Assembly (NCBI GenBank): GCA_030603275.1 | Contig: JAUVYB010000010.1 | Coordinates: 1-54,002, forward strand | Direction of reading: 5' to 3' | Origin: Deltaproteobacteria bacterium | Lineage (GTDB): Bacteria > Chloroflexota > Dehalococcoidia > Dehalococcoidales > BS750m-G39 | Length of the DNA: 54,002 nt | Part shown: positions 41,453 through 50,886 of the stretch, piece by piece | Position numbering within the stretch: position 1 is the first letter of the stretch | How the letters are laid out: each line of letters starts with the position of its first letter | Notes under the pieces: generated by a model | The model's input: the letters and a program-made list of their open reading frames with translations, nothing else | What the model was told of the DNA's origin: nothing | The model's database searches: none | Translations under genes and position numbers: made by a program

Positions 41453-42496
41453 TTAATGCGAAAAAGGCCATAGCCGGTAATATGACTTTACCATCTGCCA
41501 CCGGTGAGCCAGCCCCCTGGGCTCAAAGATAAGGAAGAGGAGAATTACCAGGCCGCGCATGATAAGGCCGAGCGAAGACGCTGCCTGGGGAGACACGGCG
41601 GCCGCTAAGATTGGGCCGACAACAGTAACCAGCTCATCCAACAGCTTGAGGGACACGGCGCCAAAGATAACTCCCATAGTACTGCCCATACCGCCGACAA
41701 TCAGCATGCCAAGATACCACACCGAATTCATAAAGGGGAACTGGTCGGTAGTAGCGAAGGCAACGTAGTGAACCAGCAGTGAACCAGCCACACCGGCATA
41801 AACACAGCCGATAAAGAATGCCTGTAGCTTATAGGTCCACAGATTGACCCCCATCACCTCAGCCGCCAACTCATTATCTCTGATAGCGATGAAGGCTCTG
41901 CCTGCCCTCGTTCTGACTATATTTTTAGCAAAGAAAGTACCCAGGCAGGCGATTGCCATCACCAGGTAGAAGTAGCTGGCTTTGGACTTAAAGACAAAGC
42001 CGCCTATCTCAGGTCTGGGCACAGCCATACCATCAGCGCCACCGGTAACACCGTACAGCTGGAGTATAACCCAGATAATAATAAAGTGGGCGGCTACGGT
42101 CGCCATAATCAGGTAGAAGCCCTTAACCCTTAGTGATGGTAAGCCGAAGATTATACCTACTATTCCCGCAGCCAGGGCGGCACAGGGTAGGGCTGCCCAG
42201 AATGAAAAGTCAAGCTTGGCAGTGAGTAAGGCCGAGGTATAGGCACCTACCGCCATGAAACCGGCATGACCCATGGATATTTGATTACAGTATCCGGTTA
42301 GAATATTGAGACCGTGAACACTAATAATGCTGATGCCGATTATGGTTAGTACGGTCAGTATTCTATCACCGAAAAATAGCGGGCAGGCAAAAAGAAGTAT
42401 GAGAAAGGCAAACAGCATTACCCACTGCGTTCTGGTGCGGAAGATAGCCATATCCTGCGCGTAGCCTTGGTTAAAGGTTCCGCTGGGCAAACCCAT
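41453..42496 (-). CDS. livM: Branched-chain-type ABC permease LivM
   Basis: The 347-residue membrane protein has about nine or ten helices and the LivM signature: NILTGYCNQISMGHAGFMAVGAYTSALL and the cytoplasmic coupling loop RTRAGRAFIAIRDNELAAEVMGVN. It forms the channel with LivH. The start at 42496 lies four bases past the end of livH, so translation is coupled. Confidence 0.94.
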   Translation of the reverse strand: MGLPSGTFNQGYAQDMAIFRTRTQWVMLFAFLILLFACPLFFGDRILTVLTIIGISIISVHGLNILTGYCNQISMGHAGFMAVGAYTSALLTAKLDFSFWAALPCAALAAGIVGIIFGLPSLRVKGFYLIMATVAAHFIIIWVILQLYGVTGGADGMAVPRPEIGGFVFKSKASYFYLVMAIACLGTFFAKNIVRTRAGRAFIAIRDNELAAEVMGVNLWTYKLQAFFIGCVYAGVAGSLLVHYVAFATTDQFPFMNSVWYLGMLIVGGMGSTMGVIFGAVSLKLLDELVTVVGPILAAAVSPQAASSLGLIMRGLVILLFLIFEPRGLAHRWQMVKSYYRLWPFSH

Positions 42497-42499
42497 GCA

Positions 42500-43387
42500 T
42501 TAAATCCTTTCTATCTCGACCAGACCAAACAGGCCATGGGGCCTGAAGATTAGCACAATTATCATAACTACAAACGGGAAGACATTGGCCAGCCCGCCAC
42601 CAGGTAATAGTGGATCCAGGTAGCCGGCGGCTACATTCTCCAGCACACCCAACATTATTCCGGCGACAATAGCTCCGCCAATTGAGTTCACTCCTCCCAA
42701 GAGCACTACAGCGAATGCCTTCATGCCAACATTAGCCAGCGGTATCATAACGCCAGATACGCCGCCTAAAATAATGCCGCCGATTACACCAACAATACAG
42801 GCAATCACCCAGGAGAGGGCATAAACGGTAGTTACCTTTATACCGGCACTCTGTACCACCTGCTCATCCTCGGCGGTGGCCATCATTGCCAGCCCACTTC
42901 TGGTGTAACGGAAGAAAAGCATGAGTATAATCACCACAATAATAGACACTATTACTCCGATTAATGTCTCCGGGGGTATGGATAGCTCACCAACCTTTAG
43001 AGTTATAGTCGGTAGCACTCCGTGGTAGGTCTTATATTCACCACCCCAGACCAGGGTTGCCAGCCCTTCCAATACAACGGACAGGGCTATGGTCATCATG
43101 ATTACCGCCAACACCGGTTGGCCCACCATAGGACGCAGGGTAAGGCGTTCTATTAGTAAGCCCATTATAATAGCCACGGCTACCGCCGCCAGCAGGCTGG
43201 CCCATACCGGCAGGTGGAAGGTTACCAGAAAGGTGAAACCCAGGTAACCACCAATCATGACAAAGTGTCCCTGGGCAATGTTGAATGCCTTAGAGCATTT
43301 AAGGATGATAACAAAGCCTATGGCGATCAGGGTATAGACCATGCCAAGGGCAAAACCGCTTACCATTAACTGTAGAAAGAAGGTCAT
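42500..43387 (-). CDS. livH: Branched-chain-type ABC permease LivH
   Basis: The 295-residue membrane protein has LivH blocks LIAIGFVIILKCSKAFNIAQGHFVMIGGYLG and the coupling loop RYTRSGLAMMATAEDEQVVQSAGI, followed by GGVNSIGGAIVAGIMLGVLENVA. Its start overlaps the CoA-synthetase stop by four bases (ATGA type), which ties the two genes into one unit. Confidence 0.94.
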   Translation of the reverse strand: MTFFLQLMVSGFALGMVYTLIAIGFVIILKCSKAFNIAQGHFVMIGGYLGFTFLVTFHLPVWASLLAAVAVAIIMGLLIERLTLRPMVGQPVLAVIMMTIALSVVLEGLATLVWGGEYKTYHGVLPTITLKVGELSIPPETLIGVIVSIIVVIILMLFFRYTRSGLAMMATAEDEQVVQSAGIKVTTVYALSWVIACIVGVIGGIILGGVSGVMIPLANVGMKAFAVVLLGGVNSIGGAIVAGIMLGVLENVAAGYLDPLLPGGGLANVFPFVVMIIVLIFRPHGLFGLVEIERI

Positions 43388-45324
43388 CGGGTAGCCCCCT
43401 CAATAGCCTGGATGCTAAGAGTAGTCTTTATCGTGTCTGTTCGCCCATCCCGAAAGCTGACCTGAGCTTCTATAGGCACCTCTGTCTTATCACTATAGAT
43501 AGCATTGATAAGCCCGCGGTAGCGCTCTTCCATGAATGTTCTTCTCAGCTTCATAGTTCTGGTTAACTCACCTTCATCGGGGTCAAACTCCTTGTGCAGA
43601 TTGACGTATTTCTTCACCCTGCAGCCGGCCGGCAGGGCTTTATTTATTCTGTCTATTTCCTCTTTCACCAGCTGGTAAACCTCCGAACTCTGGGAAAGCT
43701 CGGTGAAGGTGGCATAAGCTATCCTTTTCTCCCCGGCCCACCGGCCTACGTTAGCATAGTTGATTACTATGACTACTGAGGCGTAGGCTCTATCCGGGCC
43801 AGCTAGAACCCAGGCGTCCTTGATATAAGGACTGGACCTCAGCTGACTCTCAATAAATTGGGGGGCCAGTTTATCGCCACTGGCCAGTTCAACCAGGTCC
43901 TTTACCCTGTCCAGAAAGACAAGGTGTCCATCCTCGGTAATAAAGCCGCTATCTCCACTATAAAACCACCCGTCTTTAAGTACCTCGGCAGTCTTATCCG
44001 GATCTTTATAGTAACCAAGGAAATTACCAGGCTGCCGGTAAATAAGTTCACCATCATCGGTTATTCTTGCCTCTGCTCCCCGCAGAACGGGGCCTACAGT
44101 CTCTATACGAATGTCGTCATTCCTAGCGCCAGTTAGGGCTCCGCCCTCCGTTGTCCCATATAGGCTTTTTAGGGGGAGATTTAGGGCATGGTAGACTCTG
44201 AAGGCGTCGGGGCTGAGCATAGCCCCGGTGGCATAGCAGATTCTGGCGCTGGTCAGACCAAGGCTGTCTCTGATGGGTCTAAACAGGGCTATATCAGCCA
44301 GAGCATAGAGTATTTTCCAAAACAGGTTTAGCTCTTGCTTTCTAGACTTTAAATCGGCTATCTTGTAGCCGATGGGCATCAGTAGTCGGAAGACGAATCT
44401 CTTGAAAGCATCGGCGTCTAGAATCCGTGCCTGAACCGTGCCTGCTTGGGCTTCCCATAGCCGGGCTCCATAGAGTACTATGCTCGGTCCTATCTCCCTG
44501 GTATCCTCTTGCTGGGTTTCCGGCTCTTCAGCGAAGTTCAGGATGCTGGCCGATAATAGGTGGCAGCCAATCCCGAGCCACTGCTCGGTCATCCAGACTG
44601 GTGGCAGGTAGGGGACAACATTATCATCCTCATACCATGGGTCGAGGTGCAAATAATAGTCAGCGCCAGCCCTCATAGTCCTGTAGGTATGGACGGCTCC
44701 CTTGGGTTCAGCTCCGGTGGTTCCCGAGGTGTAAACAAGAGCGCAGACATCATCGGCTTTACCCGTTTTGATATTCTGCTCAAATAGGCGGGGGTGTTCC
44801 TTTTCATATCTTTCCCCCAGCTCCAGCACCTCCCTGTACCCCGATAAAATAGGGTCATCGTAATGGGCTAACCCCTTATAGTTCCAGTAGATAACCTTTT
44901 TGAGTTGGGGAAGCTTGTCCTTAATCTCAAGCAGCTTGTCAATTTGCTCCTGGTCTTCCACTACAGCAAACCTGGCTTCGGAATTTGCGGCAATGTATTT
45001 TATCTCTGAGGGAAGCAGATCTGAATATACCCCCACTGAGGCCCCATGGTTGGCCTGGGCAGCCAGCTCGGCATAATACCACTGGGGGGCATTGTTCCCA
45101 ATAATGAGTAGCTTGTCTCCGGGTTCAAAGCCGAGGGATAGCAGGCCGAGTGCCAGTTTTTTGACATTGAGATAGTAGTCCTTCCAGGTATAAGGCTGCC
45201 ATATGCCCCGGTGCTTGTAGCGCATGGCGATGTGACTATCGCCATACTTTTGGTAGTTGTATTTGAGCACCTCTGGCCAGGTGTCCCCTTTTTCTCTATA
45301 GACCTGCTCCGTCTCGGTTGTCAT
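43384..45324 (-). CDS. AMP-forming acyl-CoA synthetase inside the transporter operon
   Basis: The 646-residue ligase has the AMP-binding P-loop YTSGTTGAEPKG at 198-209, the adenylation motif LYGTTEGG, FYSGDSGFITEDGHLVFLDRVKD with catalytic aspartate/arginine, and length like long-chain acyl-CoA synthetases (FadD15/AAS-like). It couples ATP hydrolysis to CoA-thioester formation of a carboxylate. Its position between livF and livH shows that the import substrate is probably an organic acid that is trapped as a CoA thioester once inside. It has both N- and C-terminal domains. Confidence 0.93.
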   Translation of the reverse strand: MTTETEQVYREKGDTWPEVLKYNYQKYGDSHIAMRYKHRGIWQPYTWKDYYLNVKKLALGLLSLGFEPGDKLLIIGNNAPQWYYAELAAQANHGASVGVYSDLLPSEIKYIAANSEARFAVVEDQEQIDKLLEIKDKLPQLKKVIYWNYKGLAHYDDPILSGYREVLELGERYEKEHPRLFEQNIKTGKADDVCALVYTSGTTGAEPKGAVHTYRTMRAGADYYLHLDPWYEDDNVVPYLPPVWMTEQWLGIGCHLLSASILNFAEEPETQQEDTREIGPSIVLYGARLWEAQAGTVQARILDADAFKRFVFRLLMPIGYKIADLKSRKQELNLFWKILYALADIALFRPIRDSLGLTSARICYATGAMLSPDAFRVYHALNLPLKSLYGTTEGGALTGARNDDIRIETVGPVLRGAEARITDDGELIYRQPGNFLGYYKDPDKTAEVLKDGWFYSGDSGFITEDGHLVFLDRVKDLVELASGDKLAPQFIESQLRSSPYIKDAWVLAGPDRAYASVVIVINYANVGRWAGEKRIAYATFTELSQSSEVYQLVKEEIDRINKALPAGCRVKKYVNLHKEFDPDEGELTRTMKLRRTFMEERYRGLINAIYSDKTEVPIEAQVSFRDGRTDTIKTTLSIQAIEGATR

Positions 45325-45344
45325 CGTCCCCTGCCTGTTTTATT

Positions 45345-46139
45345 TCAAGTCACCCACTTCTTCTTTCGGCGGTAGTGCTTGAATTCACGGTAGCTCTTTT
45401 TAGAGCCTGCCACCGATAGCCCCATGTAGAATTCCTGAACGTCTTCATTACCCTTGAGCATATCAGCCGCCCCGCTGAGGACTACCCTGCCATTCTCCAT
45501 AACATAACCGTAATCAGCAATGCCAAGGGCAGCTCTAGCATTTTGCTCCACCAGGAGTATTGCCATCTTCTGTTCGGCATTGATTCTGCGGATGATTTCG
45601 TAGATTTCCTGCACCAGCAGTGGGGCCAGGCCGAGTGAAGGCTCGTCTAAGAGCATGAGCTTGGGACGTGCCATGAGCCCTCGCCCTATCACCATCATCT
45701 GCTGTTCACCGCCGGATAGATAGCCGCTCGTCTGGCGGCGGAGGGTTTTGATCTTGGGGAAGTACTCAAAGACCTTCTCTATATCGCCTTTGACCTCTTT
45801 CCGGTCTTTGCGATTATGGGCGAATACCATCAGGTTCTCCTCAACACTAAGATGTCCAAGAACCCGTCGCCCTTCCATAACCTGAGTTATGCCCGTGGCG
45901 GCAATTTCAACCGGGCCATACCTGTCTATCCGCTTGCCATCAAAAACAATGCTGCCGTCGGTTACCTCGCCTTCCTCTGTCTTTAATAGCCCTGAGATTG
46001 CCTTCAGGGTGGTGGTCTTGCCGGCGCCGTTAGCCCCGAGTAGAGCTATGATTTTGCCGTCACCTACCTCCAGTGATACCCCCCGCAGTACCTGAATGAT
46101 ATTCATGTAGATGACTTCAATATTATTTACCTGCAGCAT
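45345..46139 (-). CDS. livF: ABC ATPase LivF
   Basis: The 264-residue ATPase has Walker A ALLGANGAGKTTTLK, signature TSGYLSGGEQQMMVIGRGLM and Walker B KLMLLDEPSLGLAP, with the LivF pattern of short length. It lies ten bases after livG (minus strand). It powers the transport of the ligand bound by the lipoprotein. Confidence 0.95.
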   Translation of the reverse strand: MLQVNNIEVIYMNIIQVLRGVSLEVGDGKIIALLGANGAGKTTTLKAISGLLKTEEGEVTDGSIVFDGKRIDRYGPVEIAATGITQVMEGRRVLGHLSVEENLMVFAHNRKDRKEVKGDIEKVFEYFPKIKTLRRQTSGYLSGGEQQMMVIGRGLMARPKLMLLDEPSLGLAPLLVQEIYEIIRRINAEQKMAILLVEQNARAALGIADYGYVMENGRVVLSGAADMLKGNEDVQEFYMGLSVAGSKKSYREFKHYRRKKKWVT

Positions 46140-46148
46140 TTTTTCCTC

Positions 46149-46982
46149 TTAACCAGTCCCGGCTTCTGTTTCCTGACCCAGATAAGCCTTGATAACCTCG
46201 GGGTTGGCCTTGATTTCGGCCGGGGTGCCTTCGGCAATCTTGCGTCCGAAATCGAGAACGATAATCCGGTCGGCAATGCCCATCACCACCCCCATGTCAT
46301 GTTCGACCAGGATGATAGTTTTTATGCCGTCCCTGAGTACTGGGGTATTGGGATAGGTGGCTCCCTGGCCTTCAAAGGCATCAATTATAAAGCGGGCGAT
46401 GTCTTCCTTTTCCTCCAGGTTCATCCCGGCCATCGGCTCGTCGAGGAGCAGGACTTTCGGTTCCAGGGCCAGGGCTCTTCCCAGTTCCACCCTTTTTCGC
46501 AGACCGTAGGGCAGAACACCCACTACCTTCTTTCTGATCGACTCTATCTCCAGGAAGTCGATAATCTCCTCTACCGTCCGGCGGTGCTCGATTTCTTCTT
46601 TGTGCGCCCAGCCAAAATACAGAGCGCCAGTGATAAAGTTTTGCTTCATCAGAACGTGTCGGGCGGCCATAAGGTTATCCTGGGTGGTGAGACCGGTGTA
46701 CAGCTCAATGTTCTGGAAGGTGCGGGCGATGCCGAGTTTAGCCACCTTATCCGGTCTCATTCGGGTGATTTTTTGCCCGTTATAAACTATCTCACCCTGT
46801 TGGGGTTTGTAGAAACCGTTTATGCAGTTGAGTATGCAGGTCTTGCCGGCACCATTGGGCCCGATAATAGCCAGTATCTCTCCATCCCGTATATCCAGGC
46901 TCACGTCAATAAGGGCTCTGACACCGCCAAAGCTAAGGGAGAGGTTATCAATCCGTAATCTAACCTGCTGGTCAGTTGTCAC
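46149..46982 (-). CDS. livG: ABC ATPase LivG
   Basis: The 277-residue ATPase has Walker A IIGPNGAGKTCILN, signature LPYGLRKRVELGRALA and Walker B KVLLLDEPMAGMN, typical of LivG. Start is GTG at 46982; AGGAGGT lies a little farther than usual, about 14 bases upstream. It is the first gene of the operon, divergent from the LuxR-type regulator with 146 bases between; a minus-strand TATAAT near 47035 is the likely -10. Confidence 0.95.
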   Translation of the reverse strand: MTTDQQVRLRIDNLSLSFGGVRALIDVSLDIRDGEILAIIGPNGAGKTCILNCINGFYKPQQGEIVYNGQKITRMRPDKVAKLGIARTFQNIELYTGLTTQDNLMAARHVLMKQNFITGALYFGWAHKEEIEHRRTVEEIIDFLEIESIRKKVVGVLPYGLRKRVELGRALALEPKVLLLDEPMAGMNLEEKEDIARFIIDAFEGQGATYPNTPVLRDGIKTIILVEHDMGVVMGIADRIIVLDFGRKIAEGTPAEIKANPEVIKAYLGQETEAGTG

Positions 46983-47073
46983 TTATTGCTTGCCTACCTC
47001 CTGAATTAAGAGTATGGCATGCTGCAAAAGTTAATTATAACCCCCCTATACTAACACACACATCTGTAAAATC

Positions 47074-47121
47074 AATACCCTGAAAGGGTATTTTGACAAG
47101 AAAATGAGAAGGTGATATTGT
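47074..47121 (+). promoter_or_regulatory. Regulator promoter with palindrome
   Basis: ATACCCTGAAAGGGTAT (47075-47091) is a perfect palindrome with a 3-base centre and ends right at TTGACA (47093-47098), which is followed after 17 bases by TATTGT (47116-47121). The palindrome is a good operator for the adjacent regulator, for itself and the divergent liv operon. The start point would fall about 47128, at the ATG. Confidence 0.7.
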
Positions 47122-47128
47122 ATCGCGT

Positions 47129-48289
47129 ATGAGTGCGTTGACTAATGCCGATCACCGCGATATTTTGAATCTGGCTTACCTTGCCAATTGTTGCGAAGGA
47201 TTGGAAAGCTTCGAAGACATTTTGTCGGTTCACCTGTCAAGAATCTTCCACGCTGAGTGCACAACTTTCCACGTTATTAAAAGATATGATTCATCGCGTG
47301 TAAAGATCGCTGAGACGAGGAGTTTTTATTTTGATGGGAATAGCCCTAAGGAAGAAGATAAACTTTATCCTAAATTATACAATGATTATTACTATAAGCA
47401 TTCTCCCTTGTTAACAGAGGCACTTTCCTCATCAAAAACCGTCTTTAAAATTGGGGACTCTGTTTCCTTTCAGGACTGGGAGAGGTCTGATTTCTATAAT
47501 AATTTTATTCGCCCGCAGCATTTATATAGGGAACTACTCCTGGCTTTGCGCTGGAAAGACAATTTGATAGGTATGATTACGCTTTGGCGCTCCAGGAAAC
47601 AACCGGATTATGGCAAAAGGGATGTATTAAAATCGGAGATGCTTACACCGCATCTTGCCGTTGCTATGCGTAATATCGGTATAATTTCAAAAATTTACCG
47701 TGGAAAAGAAAATTTTATATCTACCGATGCTCTTGATACCGAGGGGCTGCTTTTACTAGATCAGAAGTTTAAGCCCATATATCTCAATGCTAAAGCAAAG
47801 GCGATTTGTCAATGTCTCTCTGGTGGCGCAGCAAATGGCACATCAAATCTTGAAGGAGAGGATTTCCCCGTACCATCCTGTATTATTAATAACTGTGCTG
47901 AACTACTTCATTTACTTAAAGTAGCGGATGAGCCTGTTCTATTGCCCAAAGGAAGAGTAATGATTACCGAAAGTGGCGAGAAATTCCGCATTGAATGCTC
48001 ATTGGTATGGAAAGCTGATCATACAAATTCAGTGCCCAATTTCATGGTATCGATGTATAATCTCACTGACGGCGGGGATGTAGTAACTATAACAAAAGCG
48101 AAATACCACCTAAGTAAAAGAGAGTTAGAGATTATTAACTGTATTATCGCCGGCATGTCCTACAGTGAAATTGCGGACAAGCTTTACATTAGCAAACTGA
48201 CGGTACATACACATATCAAGAACATCTATAGAAAGATGCGAGCCAAGAGTAGGATTGAGCTAGACAGGTTAATTCAGAGCTCAAGATAA
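47129..48289 (+). CDS. LuxR-type transcriptional regulator with sensory domain
   Basis: The 386-residue protein has an N-terminal GAF/PAS-like region (about 15-170, FEDILSVHLSRIFHAECTTFHVI), a central PAS-like part (about 205-300, LLLLDQKFKPIYLNAKAKAI) and a C-terminal LuxR HTH (LSKRELEIINCIIAGMSYSEIADKLYISKLTVHTHIKNIYRKM). It has no receiver domain. It sits between the transporter-synthetase operon and the TRAP operon and is likely to sense a metabolite for one or both. The promoter implies a leaderless mRNA unless another start is used. Confidence 0.88.
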   Translation: MSALTNADHRDILNLAYLANCCEGLESFEDILSVHLSRIFHAECTTFHVIKRYDSSRVKIAETRSFYFDGNSPKEEDKLYPKLYNDYYYKHSPLLTEALSSSKTVFKIGDSVSFQDWERSDFYNNFIRPQHLYRELLLALRWKDNLIGMITLWRSRKQPDYGKRDVLKSEMLTPHLAVAMRNIGIISKIYRGKENFISTDALDTEGLLLLDQKFKPIYLNAKAKAICQCLSGGAANGTSNLEGEDFPVPSCIINNCAELLHLLKVADEPVLLPKGRVMITESGEKFRIECSLVWKADHTNSVPNFMVSMYNLTDGGDVVTITKAKYHLSKRELEIINCIIAGMSYSEIADKLYISKLTVHTHIKNIYRKMRAKSRIELDRLIQSSR

Positions 48290-48440
48290 CTGGTTAATCA
48301 GTTCTCCCACTTGATTAAAAGGTCGAACATTAATGCTAAATTGGACACCTTTTCGGGGGGCAGGCCATACCCTCGCTACCGAAGAATTTGTTCCGTTTTG
48401 ATGCAATATACCCTGTTCTGTTCCAATCCGCAACTGTCCG

Positions 48441-48649
48441 TGGTGCGTGCCGCTCAAGCTTCCGGGCTGGCGACCTGTCCCATCGGCTTAATTACCGACT
48501 ACGCCGATGAAATCAAAGACCTGCTCAATATTCCGGAGAAAAAGAAGGTAGTTACAGGTATTGCCCTGGGTTATCCTGACCGCGAAAATCCTATGGGCCA
48601 GTTCAAGTCCCCAAGAGCTTCTTTAAGTGAGCTGGTGAGATGGATTTGA
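48441..48649 (+). pseudogene. C-terminal fragment of a nitroreductase (duplicate of 38739-38947)
   Basis: The peptide AAQASGLATCPIGLITDYADEI onward to SLSELVRWI is the final third of the nitroreductase at 38297-38947, with only about eight substitutions. The upstream 130 bases are unrelated, and no start codon with ribosome site fits. It cannot make a functional enzyme because the FMN- and substrate-binding N-terminal part is missing. Confidence 0.85.
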
Positions 48650-49232
48650 TAGACTGCAATAAAAAAAAGGGGGGCACTTCTGCCCCCCTCTCTATAACCT
48701 TAAATTCTACCCTACCACTGGACAAACATCGGCATGACTGGCATGACCTGCGTAGGTTTACCCTTCCGAGTCACCTTAAATGATAGTCAAGAGCATAGTC
48801 GCAATAACAACGGCATGATTTCATTCCGGGTATCGGTTCCAGCGGGGGATAATAATCGGCTCCGAGGTCTATGAATCCGTGCCAGTAAGAGGCTGCCGAT
48901 AGAAGCCAACATGACTGCACTTTCCACTATAAAATGCAATTAGGTAACAAATCAAGCAAGTATTAAACAAAAACCTCTTTTTTGCCTACTGCACAAAAAA
49001 GGCTTTTGTGCAACTGTATATTTTACATTTAGCTGGTCTCATTGTAACTATCCCCCAAATATCGAATACTTGCCAAAACAGCCGATATTTACTACATTAA
49101 CTGAAGCGGAGCTATTGATTGAGCAATAGCAGGTGGAGTACAATCAGGTACGACCGCACAACCCATTGAGATACCGGCTACCTGCTCCAGGGGAAATACC
49201 GCTAATACTAACTTAAGGAGTGGAGCAATTAT
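48650..49232. other. Intergenic stretch with hairpins and a possible decayed gene
   Basis: After the terminator, a minus-strand frame at about 48712-48930 contains protein-like segments in two frames (IDLGADYYPPLEPIPGMKS; KVTRKGKPTQVMPVMPMFVQW), joined only through a frameshift. Hairpins follow: TGCACAAAA/TTTTGTGCA (48990-49012), GCTATTG/CAATAGC (49111-49130), and the long-range pair AGCAGGT (49128-49134) / ACCTGCT (49180-49186). They form the leader of the next operon. Confidence 0.45.
48669..48688 (+). terminator. Intact terminator copy after the fragment
   Basis: GGGGGGCA-CTTC-TGCCCCCC is a perfect stem preceded by eight A and followed by TCTCTAT. The corresponding site behind the full nitroreductase gene has lost its second arm. 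Confidence 0.75.
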
Positions 49233-50837
49233 TTGAGACAGCTCAACTCAATGTTGATGTACTGGCGGCTTGCTTCAGGACTAAGGAAATTCCTGAGCGA
49301 GCCAATAACTCTTGAGCAGTGCCACCAAATCATCAAGCACGGGCTGGAAGACAGGGAGCAAAATCTGCTCGGCGTGGTCAAAAAGACCATTTACGAAAAT
49401 AAAAGCAGCCCTTACCTCAAGCTGCTCAAGCTGGTTAGCTGTGAGTATGGTGATTTTGAGCGGATGGTGCGCTCAGATGGCATTGAGCCTGCTTTAGCCA
49501 AGCTGGCCAAAGAGGGCGTCTATATAAGTATTGAGGAGTTCAAGGGCAAAAAAGAGGTTGCCAGAAGCGGGAAAACCTTCAGCTTCAAGGAAAGCGACTT
49601 TGACAACCCCCTTCTGGAACAGCAATTCGAGTATCGTACCGGGGGCAGTCGCAGTCCTGGTAGCAGGATGATAATGAACCTTTCTCGTTATTATGACTAC
49701 GCTGCTTATAACGGAGTTACTCTGGCCGCACACGGCGTTTGGGATAGCCCGGTTTTACTCTGGCTGCCGATACTTCCATCGGCGGCCGGGCTGGTAACCA
49801 TGTTCCGGCTAGCCAAGATAGGCAAGCCGCCAATAAGGTGGTTTTCCCAGGTGGAGTCAGAGGCAGTTAAGCCCTCCCTGACCAAGCGCCTGGCGACCTA
49901 CTACGTCGTCTATGCGGGCAGGCTTTTCAGAACTAAATTACCTAAACCGGAGTATGTAAGTCTAGACCGCGCCTATGAAGTTGCTGACTGTATGGCAGGG
50001 TTATTAAAGGAGGGGCGGGGCTGTATTGTGGAGACCTATACTAACTCGGCGATAAGAGTTTGTCACGCAGCCAGAGAAAGGCAGATAGACATATCCGGGT
50101 CAACCTTTGTCGTCGGCGGGGAACCCCTTACGGAAGCGAAGCTCAAGGAAATCAGGGCAGCCGGGGCTAAGGCGATAAACATGTACGGCGGGGCTGATAT
50201 AGGTTTGATTGGCTTTGGTTGTGCCGACCCGGTGGCAGCCGATGATGTTCATCACTTCATGGATGGCAGGGCCGTAATTCAACACAGGAGACAGGTGCCC
50301 TTCGGTAGCATTGAGATAGACGCTTTTCTTTTTACCTCATTGCTACCCACGACAGGTAAGGTACTGCTTAATGTGGAGAGCGGTGATTACGGGGTAATTG
50401 AGAAAAGAGATTGCGGCTGCAAGCTTGGGGAGGTTGGCTTTACCAACCATATTTATAATATACGGAGCTTTGATAAACTAACCGGGGAAGGGATGACCTT
50501 TGTTGGTACCGACTTACTCAGGATAATAGAGGAGGTCTTGCCGGCTAAATTTGGCGGTAGCTCCATTGACTACCAGATAGTGGAGGAGGAGGGGGAGAAG
50601 GGGTACACCTGCATGAGTGTGGTGGTCAGCCCTGAGGTAGGAGCCATAGATGAGGATGAACTTATTCGGACTATTCTTGCCGAGTTGAGTGTGGGCAAGG
50701 ATGTCCAACGGATGATGGCCGAGATATGGGCTCAGGCGAAAACACTGCGGGTAAAGCGGATGCAGCCCCATACCACTACCGTCGGCAAGCTACTTCCCCT
50801 GCACATTCAGAAGAATGAAAATACTAGAGGTAGCTGA
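49233..50837 (+). CDS. PaaK-like adenylate-forming protein with altered P-loop
   Basis: The 534-residue protein resembles phenylacetate-CoA-ligase/coenzyme-F390-synthetase-like enzymes. It has a helical N-terminus, FEYRTGGSRSPGSRM at 133-147 where the P-loop SSGTTGxP is expected, GGEPLTEAKLKEIRAAGAKAINMYGGADIG (the E and YG motif), LTGEGMTFVGTDLLR, and a terminal TTVGKLLPLHI lysine motif. The P-loop departs from consensus, so ATP use or specificity may differ. Start is TTG at 49233 with GGAG eight bases upstream. The TRAP genes follow 49 bases later. Confidence 0.8.
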   Translation: MRQLNSMLMYWRLASGLRKFLSEPITLEQCHQIIKHGLEDREQNLLGVVKKTIYENKSSPYLKLLKLVSCEYGDFERMVRSDGIEPALAKLAKEGVYISIEEFKGKKEVARSGKTFSFKESDFDNPLLEQQFEYRTGGSRSPGSRMIMNLSRYYDYAAYNGVTLAAHGVWDSPVLLWLPILPSAAGLVTMFRLAKIGKPPIRWFSQVESEAVKPSLTKRLATYYVVYAGRLFRTKLPKPEYVSLDRAYEVADCMAGLLKEGRGCIVETYTNSAIRVCHAARERQIDISGSTFVVGGEPLTEAKLKEIRAAGAKAINMYGGADIGLIGFGCADPVAADDVHHFMDGRAVIQHRRQVPFGSIEIDAFLFTSLLPTTGKVLLNVESGDYGVIEKRDCGCKLGEVGFTNHIYNIRSFDKLTGEGMTFVGTDLLRIIEEVLPAKFGGSSIDYQIVEEEGEKGYTCMSVVVSPEVGAIDEDELIRTILAELSVGKDVQRMMAEIWAQAKTLRVKRMQPHTTTVGKLLPLHIQKNENTRGS

Positions 50838-50886
50838 AATGACTTTAAAGATAACACCATTATCAATCCAACTATAAGGAGGAAAG

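Noticed and set aside
49140-49165. Resemblance to a T-box (GGTACGACCGCAC)
   Set aside because: The conserved GGTGGNACCGCG bulge and a terminator/antiterminator pair are missing.
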